A stretch of 64,000 bases of DNA from Nocardioides sp. zg-1230 (lineage in GTDB: Bacteria; Actinomycetota; Actinomycetes; Propionibacteriales; Nocardioidaceae): positions 124,001-188,000 of the forward strand of contig NZ_JABJQZ010000008.1 in assembly GCF_013155335.1 (NCBI RefSeq), read 5' to 3'. This document shows, piece after piece, positions 17,135 through 25,230 of the stretch (position 1 is the first letter of the stretch; every line of letters starts with the position of its first letter). The position numbers were made by a program, and so were the translations under genes. The notes under the pieces were generated by a model that saw only the letters and a program-made list of their open reading frames with translations, did no database searches and was not told the origin of the DNA.

Positions 17135-18187
17135 ATGACGGACATCCTGAGCAGCAGCGATCACCAGGCAGAACAGTCGCCTCTCGACTCCCTGGGGTTC
17201 GATGACGGCGCCCCTCTCCTCGAGGTGAAGAACCTGCATGTCGAGTTCCACACCCGCGACGGGGTCGCGCACGCCGTCAACGGGGTCAGCTTCTCCCTGG
17301 AGGCGGGCGAGACGCTGGGAATTCTCGGCGAGTCGGGCTGCGGGAAGTCGGTGACCGCCCAGGCCGTGATGGGAATCCTCGAGAGCCCTCCCGCGAAGAT
17401 CGCCGGCGGCGAGATCCGCTATCGCGGGGTCGATCTCTTGTCACTGGACGAGAAAACCCGGCGACCTATCCGGGCCAACCGCATCGCGATGATCTTCCAG
17501 GACGCACTGTCCGCGCTCAACCCGGTCTTCACCGTCGGATGGCAGCTCGGCGAGCCCGCTCGCAAGCACTCGGGCGCCTCACGGGGGCAGGCAAGGGAAC
17601 GCGCCGTCGAGCTGCTCGACATGGTCGGAATCCCGGCGGCGAGATCTCGGGTCAACGACTATCCCCACCAGTTCTCCGGAGGCATGAGACAGCGCGTCAT
17701 GATCGCGATGGCGCTCGCCCTGGAGCCGGACGTCATCATCGCCGACGAGCCGACCACGGCCCTGGACGTGACCGTCCAGGCCCAAGTGATGGACCTGCTG
17801 GCCGACCTGCAGCGCGAACGCGATCTCGGACTAATTCTGATCACGCACGACATGGGCGTGGTCGCCGATGTAGCGGACAAGATCTGCGTGATGTACGCCG
17901 GTGGCGCGGTCGAGCAGGCGAGCGTCTACGAGATCTACGAACGCCCGGCCCACCCCTACACGAAGGCCCTGTTGGAGTCCATCCCCCGCGTCGACCAGAA
18001 GGGCCAGGACCTGACCGTGATCGAGGGGCTACCACCGTCCCTGATCGCTCGACCCTCGGGATGCTCGTTCCACCCGCGCTGCGCCTTCGCGAGACAGCGT
18101 TGCACCGATGACGAACCCCCGCTCTACGACCTTCCCGCCGGACGCACCAGCGCCTGTCACTACTGGGAGGAGGTGCTCGACTCGTGA
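17135..18187 (+). CDS. Peptide ABC transporter ATP-binding protein (DppD/OppD type)
   Basis: Cytoplasmic ATPase, 350 residues. Walker A GESGCGKS at residues 65-72, signature FSGGMRQRV, Walker B VIIADEPTTALD, H-loop TLITHD-type residue in LILITHDMGVV. The C-terminal oligopeptide/dipeptide extension contains a cysteine cluster (SGCSFHPRCAFARQRCTDDEPP) typical of this subfamily. The ATG at 17135 is the start that fits the family; earlier in-frame codons fall inside the preceding permease gene. Its stop overlaps the GTG of the next ATPase (GTGA). Confidence 0.93.
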   Translation: MTDILSSSDHQAEQSPLDSLGFDDGAPLLEVKNLHVEFHTRDGVAHAVNGVSFSLEAGETLGILGESGCGKSVTAQAVMGILESPPAKIAGGEIRYRGVDLLSLDEKTRRPIRANRIAMIFQDALSALNPVFTVGWQLGEPARKHSGASRGQARERAVELLDMVGIPAARSRVNDYPHQFSGGMRQRVMIAMALALEPDVIIADEPTTALDVTVQAQVMDLLADLQRERDLGLILITHDMGVVADVADKICVMYAGGAVEQASVYEIYERPAHPYTKALLESIPRVDQKGQDLTVIEGLPPSLIARPSGCSFHPRCAFARQRCTDDEPPLYDLPAGRTSACHYWEEVLDS

Positions 18188-19308
18188 GCGCCGAGACAAG
18201 CACGAGCTCGCACGAAGCCACCGCCGCACACGAGGACAGCGATCTCCTCCTCGAGGTCACGGAGGTGAAGAAGCACTTCCCCGTGAAGCAGGGAATCGTC
18301 TTCCAGCGCACGGTCGGCCAGGTGCAGGCGGTCGACGGCGTGTCGTTGAAACTTCGCCGAGGTGAGACGCTCGGCGTCGTGGGCGAGTCGGGCTGTGGCA
18401 AGTCGACCCTGGGGAGGCTGCTGATGGGGCTGGAACGTCCTACGTCGGGTTCCATCAAGCTGAAGGGACGTGAAGTCTCGACGCTCAAGGGCCGTGAGCT
18501 GCGCGCGATGAGGCGCAACATCCAAATCGTCCTGCAGGACCCGTACTCGTCCCTGGACCCCAGGATGACCGTCGGGGACATCGTCGGAGAGCCCTACGAC
18601 GTCCACCCCGACGCATTGGGCAATCGAGATCGTCGTAGGACCATCCAGGAGCTGCTCGACGTGGTCGGCCTTGATCCGAGCCATGCCAACCGCTATCCCC
18701 ACCAGTTCTCGGGGGGGCAACGTCAGCGCATCGGCATCGCCCGCGCTCTGGCCCTGAAGCCGGAGATCATCGTCTGCGACGAGCCCGTCTCGGCGCTCGA
18801 CGTGTCGGTCCAGGCCCAGGTCATCAACCTGTTCGAGCAGCTTCAGAACGAGTTCGGACTGGCCTACGTCTTCATTGCGCACGATCTGTCCGTCGTACGG
18901 CACATCTCTGACCGCGTCCTGGTCATGTACCTGGGTAAGGGGGTCGAGTACGGCACCGAGGACGAGATCTACGAGCATCCGACGCACCCGTACACCCAGG
19001 CGTTGCTGTCGGCGGTGTCGGTCCCGGACCCGCGGCTCCGCGGACACCGGGACCACATCGTGCTCGAGGGCGACGTGCCCAGCCCGGTTGACCCGCCTTC
19101 CGGCTGCCGATTCCGGACCCGGTGCTGGAAGGCGGAGGATGTGTGCGCCACAGAAGTTCCACTCCTGGTTGCGCGAGACGGCTCGGCGCACCCCTCCGCC
19201 TGCCACTTCGCCGTCGAACGCGACGTCATCCACGCCTCAGGCGACGACGACCGGCGCGACGAGGGTGCGAACGTCGCCGAGCACGGCGAGGAGACATCCA
19301 CGCCGTGA
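18184..19308 (+). CDS. Peptide ABC transporter ATP-binding protein (DppF/OppF type)
   Basis: Second ATPase of the importer, 374 residues, GTG start overlapping the previous stop. Walker A GESGCGKS, signature FSGGQRQRI, Walker B IIVCDEPVSALD, and the C-terminal oligopeptide extension with cysteines (SGCRFRTRCWKAEDVC). DppD and DppF types normally act as a heterodimer. It runs about 35 residues past the usual end with an acidic tail, and its stop overlaps the GTG of the Kelch lipoprotein gene (GTGA), tying that gene to the transporter operon. Confidence 0.92.
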   Translation: MSAETSTSSHEATAAHEDSDLLLEVTEVKKHFPVKQGIVFQRTVGQVQAVDGVSLKLRRGETLGVVGESGCGKSTLGRLLMGLERPTSGSIKLKGREVSTLKGRELRAMRRNIQIVLQDPYSSLDPRMTVGDIVGEPYDVHPDALGNRDRRRTIQELLDVVGLDPSHANRYPHQFSGGQRQRIGIARALALKPEIIVCDEPVSALDVSVQAQVINLFEQLQNEFGLAYVFIAHDLSVVRHISDRVLVMYLGKGVEYGTEDEIYEHPTHPYTQALLSAVSVPDPRLRGHRDHIVLEGDVPSPVDPPSGCRFRTRCWKAEDVCATEVPLLVARDGSAHPSACHFAVERDVIHASGDDDRRDEGANVAEHGEETSTP

Positions 19309-20297
19309 CGGGCTGTTGGCGGGGAGCGAAGACGGCCGCGCGCCGCCCTGCACTAGCGACCTGCCTCGCAGTGCTGGTCGGGCTGTCGCTGCTCACCGGC
19401 TGTACGTCCGGTGCTCGCTCCACCGCCCCGACGGTCCGCCCCTGGGTCGAGCACGTGCCCGGGTGGGAGCCGGTCGATGGGTTGCAGACTCCCCGGGACG
19501 ACTTCGTCACGGCGGTCGTGGGTGACGAGATTTGGGTGCTGGGCGGCATGACCGGAGACCGTGGCAACCGCCTCACCTCGATCGAGGTGCTCGATCCGGA
19601 CAGCGGGACCTGGACCACGTCCTCCATCGAGCTGCCGCTGGGACTCGCCTCGTTCGAGGGTGCGGCGATCGGCGACAGGATCTTCGTCGTCGGCGGGCTC
19701 GACGAAACCAGCAGACCAACCGACTTCGCCGCCGTGCTCGACACCTCGACGGGCACGTGGGAAGAACTGCCCCGACTCCCCCATGCGCGCTACGCGCACA
19801 CGGTGACCCTGCACGACGGTCGCATCTACGTCATCGGCGGTGGGTCGGCGAAGGGACCGGTGCCGGCGGTCGACGTCCTCGACGTCGCGTCGATGAGCTG
19901 GTCGCCGGGTACGCCGATGCCTCACGCGCGCGGCTCCCACGACACGGTCTCCACCACCGCCGGCCTCTACGTCCTCGGCGGCTGGTGGCGGGGCGCCCCG
20001 TCGCGGTTGGTGCAGCTCTATGACCCGGAGGCCGGCTCGTGGAGCGATGGGCCGACACTGCCCGAGCCGACGGCGCGAGGCGGAGCGGCCATGCTCGATG
20101 AACGCCTGTGGGTGACGTTCCACGACTTCGCGGCCACCTTCGACCTGAGCACCCGCGAGTGGACGCCGACCAACCATCCACCGCTCTCGCGCCACGGCCA
20201 CGGGTTCGCCGCCCTGGACGGTGCCCTCTACGCCATCGGCGGTTGCCAGGAGTCCCCCCTGCGGGACGTGCGTACCGTCGACGTCCTGGTGCCATGA
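19305..20297 (+). CDS. Kelch-repeat lipoprotein
   Basis: Predicted surface lipoprotein, 330 residues. GTG start within the preceding stop (GTGA); signal peptide with lipobox LLTGC (Cys33). The rest is a run of about six Kelch motifs forming a beta-propeller: DEIWVLGGMTGD, DRIFVVGGLDE, GRIYVIGGGSA, AGLYVLGGWWR, ERLWVTFHDF (degenerate) and GALYAIGGCQ, each followed by a Trp-containing strand. Propellers of this kind bind ligands or partners; no catalytic residues are evident. The tight coupling to the peptide transporter upstream and the P-loop protein downstream suggests a sensing or accessory role for the same substrate (inference). Confidence 0.85.
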   Translation: MTGCWRGAKTAARRPALATCLAVLVGLSLLTGCTSGARSTAPTVRPWVEHVPGWEPVDGLQTPRDDFVTAVVGDEIWVLGGMTGDRGNRLTSIEVLDPDSGTWTTSSIELPLGLASFEGAAIGDRIFVVGGLDETSRPTDFAAVLDTSTGTWEELPRLPHARYAHTVTLHDGRIYVIGGGSAKGPVPAVDVLDVASMSWSPGTPMPHARGSHDTVSTTAGLYVLGGWWRGAPSRLVQLYDPEAGSWSDGPTLPEPTARGGAAMLDERLWVTFHDFAATFDLSTREWTPTNHPPLSRHGHGFAALDGALYAIGGCQESPLRDVRTVDVLVP

Positions 20298-22432
20298 ACC
20301 GATCTGCGAACGACGCGTCCATGTCCCAGTCCCTACGAGGCAGCATCGGCGACGTGCTCAAGAAGCGACACCGTCGCTACTTAGTCGGGCGACGAGCAGA
20401 GCTTGAGCTCTTCCTCAGCGCACTGGAGGACACCGATGGCCTCTTCCACGTGCTCCACATCTCCGGACCCGGCGGCATCGGTAAGTCAGAGTTGCTCGAC
20501 TCGTATGCAGAGGTGGCTCGCGCTGCCCGTTGCGAGGTGGTGCAGATCGACGGTCGGGAGCTGCCAGCAACCCCGGCTGCCGTTGCCGACGCCGTGGGCG
20601 CGCAGCTGGGCCTTGACTCGAACGACGAACCGATCGATGCCCGCCGCCACCCCCGAGTAGTGATGCTGGTCGACGGCTACGAACATCTACGCCTGTTGGA
20701 CGCATGGTTCCGTGACTCTCTCCTGCGTCGGTTGCCCAGCTCGACGGTGACCGTGTTGGCGAGTCGCGACCCGTGCCGCGCCGAATGGCGCGCCGACCCC
20801 GTCTGGTCCGAAGCGCTGCGTGTGACCACGCTGCGCAACCTGGCGGTAGACGACGTACGCGCCTACCTGCGCCGTCGCGAGGTTCCCACCAACCGGCACG
20901 CGACGGTGCTCCGTCACACCTACGGGCACCCCCTTGCACTTGCCCTCCTGACTGACGCACTGCTGAGAGAACCCGACCTGGACCTCGAGGAGCTACCGGG
21001 CGACGTCGTCCCCGCCCTACTGGCCCGGGTGGTCGCCGACGCTCCTACGTCCGCGCACCGACACGGGCTCGAGGTGACGGCGATCGCCCGCTCGACCGAC
21101 GAAGGACTGTTGCGCCAAGTGCTGGCCGACCCGTCGGCTGCGCACGAAGTCTTCGCGTGGCTCAGTGAGCTCTCAGTCATCGACAGGTGCGGCAACGGAC
21201 TCGTTCCGCACGATCTTGTCCGCGCCCTGCTCGACGCGGACCTGCGCTGGCGCGACGCGGAAGGCTACCGGAGAGTCTTCCGGGACGTTCAAGCCTGGGT
21301 CATGTCCCAGATACGCGCGACCACTGGCGTGGCCCAGCAGCGAGCGATTGCGGACCTGAAGTTCTGCTTCCGCAACCTGCGGAGCGTCCTGCTACCACTC
21401 GCACTGCCCTCCTTGGGCGACCACTACCCCGACGGCGCCCGACCCACGGAGCATCGAGCAATCATCGACATGATTGGCTCGGCCGAAGGTGAGACATCGG
21501 CGGCAACAGCGCGCCACTGGCTGGAGCGACAACCCGAAGCGTTCCACGTGCTCCGGGGCCATGACTCCCGAGCGCGCGGCGTCATCGCACTCATCGATCT
21601 CACAGCGGCGACGGGGGCCGACCGGCGAAGGGACCCAGGTGCGGCAGCGGCATGGAACTACGCCGACCGCACCGCACCTCCCCGCCCGGGCGAGGTGATG
21701 ACCCAGTGCAGGTTCATCGTTGATGCAATGGCCTACCAGGACCCGTCGCCCACGCTCAACGCCGTACCGATCCTGACCCTGCAACGGCAGCTGACCACCC
21801 CCGGCCTCGCCTGGGACTTCGTCACATTGTCCGAACCCGACCGCTGGGACCAGTTCTTCGCTGCGGCCGACATGGGGCGCGCGACCGGCGCCGACTTCCA
21901 CTGCAATGGCGTTCGCTTCGGACTCTTCGGGCACGACTTCCGACAGACTCCGGTCGAGGCGATGATCCGCCGCTGGACCGAGCGCGCCCTGGCCGACGAC
22001 GCCTTCCTCGTTCCGGTGGACACGCAGTCCGAGCTCTTAGTGCTCGCATACGACGACTTCGACGCCGCCGTACGCCAAGGTCTGCGAGACCTCCACCGAC
22101 CAGACCTGCTCGCCCGCAACCCGCTGATGCGTTCCCGGCTCCTCGCCGGCCCACGGGTCGCCGATGCCGACGCCGTCGCCTCGGTCCTTCGTGCGGCCGT
22201 CGCATCGCTGGCCACGGATCCGCGGGAAGACAGGCTCTTCCGCGCGCTCGACTGCACCTTTGTCCGGTCCGCGCGTACCCAGGAGGCAGCAGCAGCAGCA
22301 GCTCTCGATCTGCCGTTCAGCACGTACCGCCGTCACCTGCGCCGCGGGATCGACGTGGTGGTGTCGCGACTCTGGAGCGCGGAGCTGGGATCGGTCGACA
22401 CCGACCGCGGAGCGCTCAGAGGTGAGAAGTGA
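20294..22432 (+). CDS. STAND-like P-loop NTPase regulator with C-terminal HTH
   Basis: Large cytoplasmic ATPase of 712 residues; start overlaps the Kelch stop (ATGA). N-terminal module: YLVGRRAELELFLSAL, Walker A GPGGIGKS (residues 58-65), Walker B-like VVMLVDGYEHL, sensor-like TVLASRDPC and a GHPLALALL motif, the pattern of AAA/NACHT-like signal NTPases. The middle, about 300 residues, is unfamiliar. The C-terminus (ALDLPFSTYRRHLRRGIDVVVSRLW) resembles a helix-turn-helix. It may be an ATP-dependent transcriptional regulator activated by a signal linked to the transporter and Kelch protein. A defence role cannot be excluded, but no effector domain is seen. Confidence 0.72.
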   Translation: MNRSANDASMSQSLRGSIGDVLKKRHRRYLVGRRAELELFLSALEDTDGLFHVLHISGPGGIGKSELLDSYAEVARAARCEVVQIDGRELPATPAAVADAVGAQLGLDSNDEPIDARRHPRVVMLVDGYEHLRLLDAWFRDSLLRRLPSSTVTVLASRDPCRAEWRADPVWSEALRVTTLRNLAVDDVRAYLRRREVPTNRHATVLRHTYGHPLALALLTDALLREPDLDLEELPGDVVPALLARVVADAPTSAHRHGLEVTAIARSTDEGLLRQVLADPSAAHEVFAWLSELSVIDRCGNGLVPHDLVRALLDADLRWRDAEGYRRVFRDVQAWVMSQIRATTGVAQQRAIADLKFCFRNLRSVLLPLALPSLGDHYPDGARPTEHRAIIDMIGSAEGETSAATARHWLERQPEAFHVLRGHDSRARGVIALIDLTAATGADRRRDPGAAAAWNYADRTAPPRPGEVMTQCRFIVDAMAYQDPSPTLNAVPILTLQRQLTTPGLAWDFVTLSEPDRWDQFFAAADMGRATGADFHCNGVRFGLFGHDFRQTPVEAMIRRWTERALADDAFLVPVDTQSELLVLAYDDFDAAVRQGLRDLHRPDLLARNPLMRSRLLAGPRVADADAVASVLRAAVASLATDPREDRLFRALDCTFVRSARTQEAAAAAALDLPFSTYRRHLRRGIDVVVSRLWSAELGSVDTDRGALRGEK

Positions 22433-22514
22433 GCAGAGGTGAGCAGCGAATGATCTGGTGACCAGATGCTCGTAGGAGCAGCCTTCTGGAAAGGACACCA
22501 GGAGGAGGCACGCC

Positions 22515-23849
22515 ATGACCACGACATCAACTCGAGACCGTGCGATCGTCCTCGGTGGCAGCATCGCGGGACTCCTCGCCGCACGAGTACTGTCCGACCG
22601 ATACGACGAGGTCGTCGTCGTCGAGCGCGATGGACTCCAGGACGACGACGATCACCCACGTCGTGGCACGCCGCAGGCACGTCACCTACACGGGTTGCTC
22701 GCCCGTGGTCTCGAACAGCTGGAAGCGCTCTTCCCCGGTCTGGCGTCCGATTTGACCGCCAGCGGAGTGCCGTGCGGGGACATGCTTGCGCACAGCCGGT
22801 TGAGCTTCGGAGGGTACCGCTTCGCGCAGGGAGACTCCGGCCTGGCGATGCTCTGTGCGGACCGCCCGGTACTCGAGCAGGACATTCGTCGCAGGGTCGA
22901 AGGCTTAGCGAATGTCGGGTTTCTGCGCGCTCACGACGTGGTCGGCCTGGTCGCGGATGCAGGCGCCCGTCGGGTCCGCGGCGTCCGTGTCGTCGGCCGC
23001 CAGGACGGTGGTGCGGGTCGGGACCACGCTGCCGACCTTGTCGTCGACGCCACCGGCCGGGGATCGCGAATGCCGGTCTGGCTCGAGACCTTTGGCCACG
23101 AGCGGCCAACCGTCCAGCTGCTGCACGTCGGGGTCGGCTACGCCAGCCGCCGATACCGGCTACCAGCGGGCGTGATCGACAACGACCTGGTCATCCTCTC
23201 GGGCCCCACGCCCAAGCAGCCACGAGGTGGCGCCCTGTCCCGGCTGGGAGGCGACCAATGCCTGGTGACCCTGATGGGAGTGCTGGGGAATCACCCGCCC
23301 ACGGACCCAGAGGATTTCATCCGGTTCGCCGCAGACCTTGCGCTTCCCGACGTACACCGGGCCATACTCGACGCGGAGCCTCTGGACGACCCCGTGGCGT
23401 ACAGGCATCCCACCTCGGTCCGAGCACGCTACGACCAGCTCGCATCCATGCCAGAAGGAGTCGTGGTGCTGGGAGACGCCGTGTGCTCGCTGAACCCGAT
23501 CTACGGTCAGGGCATGACCGTCGCCGCCCTCGAAGCCGCAGCGTTGGGGCGGCACCTCGACCAGGGAACACTGCGACCGCACCGCTTCCAACGCGATGTC
23601 GCGAAGGTGGTCAACGCAGCGTGGGCCTTGTCATCAGGAGCCGACCTCACCTTCCCCGGGGTCAGCGGACGCCGGACGGCGATGGCCGGCCTGCTCGGAC
23701 GGTACGTCGCCCGGATCCAGGCCGGCGCCTCCAGCGACCCGGCCCTCGGGCGGGCGTTCCTTCGCGTGACGTCCATGGTCGACCCGCCGCAGGCTCTGCT
23801 CCGACCGAAGACGCTGATGGGTGCCGTCTCAGCTTCCCTCCGAACCTGA
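22515..23849 (+). CDS. FAD-dependent oxidoreductase / monooxygenase-like protein
   Basis: Flavoprotein of 444 residues. The N-terminal Rossmann motif is AIVLGGSIAGLLAARVL followed by the ribose-binding acid in VVVVERDGL. The middle ATG motif is VVDATGRGSRMPVW, and the second FAD motif is VVLGDAVCSLNPIYGQGMTVAALEA; together these mark the aromatic-hydroxylase/halogenase-like superfamily. Substrate unknown. It lies 82 bases after the P-loop regulator, with AGGAGG about five bases before its ATG, and probably belongs to the same transcription unit. Confidence 0.85.
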   Translation: MTTTSTRDRAIVLGGSIAGLLAARVLSDRYDEVVVVERDGLQDDDDHPRRGTPQARHLHGLLARGLEQLEALFPGLASDLTASGVPCGDMLAHSRLSFGGYRFAQGDSGLAMLCADRPVLEQDIRRRVEGLANVGFLRAHDVVGLVADAGARRVRGVRVVGRQDGGAGRDHAADLVVDATGRGSRMPVWLETFGHERPTVQLLHVGVGYASRRYRLPAGVIDNDLVILSGPTPKQPRGGALSRLGGDQCLVTLMGVLGNHPPTDPEDFIRFAADLALPDVHRAILDAEPLDDPVAYRHPTSVRARYDQLASMPEGVVVLGDAVCSLNPIYGQGMTVAALEAAALGRHLDQGTLRPHRFQRDVAKVVNAAWALSSGADLTFPGVSGRRTAMAGLLGRYVARIQAGASSDPALGRAFLRVTSMVDPPQALLRPKTLMGAVSASLRT

Positions 23850-23872
23850 CTCTCGCCCAGCGATCACGACAG

Positions 23873-24418
23873 TCAGTCCGGCGAGATGTCACCGTCCGGG
23901 GCTCGGAGCACCTCCACCTCCGCGTAGGGGCCGGTCTGCGTCTCGACCGGAACGGTGGTGACGATGGGCGCCGAATTCAGGAAGACGAGCCGCAGCTCCG
24001 GGCGAAAACCGGGCACGAACCGGTCGGTGAACACAGTCATCTGCGCGTCACGGGCCAAGGTGACCGGCTCCTCTGGGGGAAGGACGATCGGCCCGTCCGC
24101 GATCACGACGTCGAAGGACCCGACGGTCGGCTCGACGTCAACCCCGATCAGGCGGTCCGGGTCGTCCGCTTGGTTGACCAAGGTGCCCACCAGTCGGGCA
24201 GCACCCTGGCCGTTGGTCACCAGTGCCATCCCGAGCGCGTCCATCGACTCCGTGCGCTCGACCTGACCGATCGAGGCCTCGGTCTCGACCGGTCGCTCGG
24301 CGCAGGACGTCGCACAGGCGAGCCCGACTGCCAGGCCCGCGACAACGCGAGTCCAGGGTCCACCCACAGCGCGTAGAGGGCGAGAAGCGGAATGAGTTGA
24401 GCGATGGGGAACGGTCAT
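23873..24418 (-). CDS. Putative lipoprotein of unknown function
   Basis: 181 residues, convergent with the flavoprotein gene. An n-region rich in arginine, a hydrophobic core (WTRVVAGLAVGLACATSC) and Cys39 in a lipobox-like ATSC mark it as a lipoprotein. The mature part is beta-rich (GAARLVGTLVNQADDPDRL, SFDVVIADGPIVLPPEEP, VTTVPVETQTGPYAEVEV) and resembles a small immunoglobulin-like or copper-chaperone-type sandwich, but the metal-binding Met/His pattern is absent. I do not recognise the family. Confidence 0.6.
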   Translation of the reverse strand: MTVPHRSTHSASRPLRAVGGPWTRVVAGLAVGLACATSCAERPVETEASIGQVERTESMDALGMALVTNGQGAARLVGTLVNQADDPDRLIGVDVEPTVGSFDVVIADGPIVLPPEEPVTLARDAQMTVFTDRFVPGFRPELRLVFLNSAPIVTTVPVETQTGPYAEVEVLRAPDGDISPD

Positions 24419-24512
24419 ACTCGCGTGGTTGCCGCTCCGGCCCACCGCTATGTGTCAGCGGCCGCCGATTCGGCCAACGTTCACGGAATCGTCATGGATC
24501 TCGTCTGGCGCA

Positions 24513-24596
24513 CTAGAAGGACTCCGCGACCAGCCGGCCGATGACCGCCGCGACGAAGAGGACGGCGCCTACGTAGAGAAGTCGTCGTGTGCTCAT
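24513..24596 (-). CDS. Possible 27-residue membrane peptide
   Basis: The frame encodes a charged N-terminus (MSTRR), one membrane span (LLYVGAVLFVAAVIG) and a short tail (RLVAESF). Composition is exactly that of small single-span membrane proteins. It stands alone between two lipoprotein genes on the same strand. No good ribosome-binding site precedes the ATG, so expression is uncertain. Confidence 0.35.
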   Translation of the reverse strand: MSTRRLLYVGAVLFVAAVIGRLVAESF

Positions 24597-24678
24597 ATCG
24601 GCCACGGTAGATGCCGCCCCAAGCCACGTTCCAGCCGCCCGCGATGCGGCGAAGCGCGTCTCGCAGAACCGCGTTGCC

Positions 24679-25230
24679 CTAACCGTCCTCCGGAGCTACG
24701 GACCGGTAGTCGGAGCGGCGCACCAGGTCGCTGGTCAAGCCCTGGTCCGTCGGGAGCTCGATGGGCTCGCCTTGAAAGGTGACCTGCACCGCGGAGCGGG
24801 GTCGTCGGTCGGTCACCGTCCACACCAGCTGGGCCGCAGCGAGGAGCTGCAGGTCTCCCGCGACCTGGGTGAACTGCACCGGCACGTCGATGACCGTGGC
24901 GAGGCCGGAGTCCTCGACGGCGTACTCCCCCGGAGCCAGGGCAGTCGTCGTCCCGACCACCTTCTCAGCAGTGGTGGGACCGTCCGTCAGCAGGTCCAAC
25001 GCCGATTGCTCCGACGGGTCGTCGGCCCGTCGCACCTCTTCCACGAGGCGTGCGTCCTTGACCAGGTAGACCCGGACGACGCTGCTCCCGCCCGGGCTCG
25101 GACTGACCGGACTGGGTGTGGTGGTCGCCTGAAGGGCGACCGGGTCGTCCTGGAGCGGGACCCCGCATCCGGTCACGGCGAGCACCACGGCCGCCAGGGC
25201 GGCCATCAGCGTACGGGGCTGGGTCAGCAC
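24679..25230 (-). CDS. GerMN-domain lipoprotein
   Basis: 183 residues. Signal peptide and lipobox VTGC (Cys22), a Thr/Ser/Pro linker, then a GerMN domain (about 45-165: VVRVYLVKDARLVEEVRR, SALDLLTDGPT, TVIDVPVQFTQ, AAAQLVWTVTD). GerMN occurs in LpqB, the lipoprotein partner of the MtrAB two-component system in actinobacteria, and in spore germination GerM. Here a response regulator and a histidine kinase lie directly upstream, and its start overlaps the kinase stop by seven bases. This is the MtrA-MtrB-LpqB order but with a much shorter LpqB-like protein, suggesting it modulates the kinase at the cell surface. Confidence 0.82.
   Translation of the reverse strand: MLTQPRTLMAALAAVVLAVTGCGVPLQDDPVALQATTTPSPVSPSPGGSSVVRVYLVKDARLVEEVRRADDPSEQSALDLLTDGPTTAEKVVGTTTALAPGEYAVEDSGLATVIDVPVQFTQVAGDLQLLAAAQLVWTVTDRRPRSAVQVTFQGEPIELPTDQGLTSDLVRRSDYRSVAPEDG

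Noticed and set aside
20294..22432. Avs-like or other anti-phage STAND defence gene
   Set aside because: No nuclease, TIR, protease or other effector domain is visible; the C-terminus looks like a DNA-binding helix-turn-helix and the gene is embedded in a transporter operon. Not excluded, but not supported.
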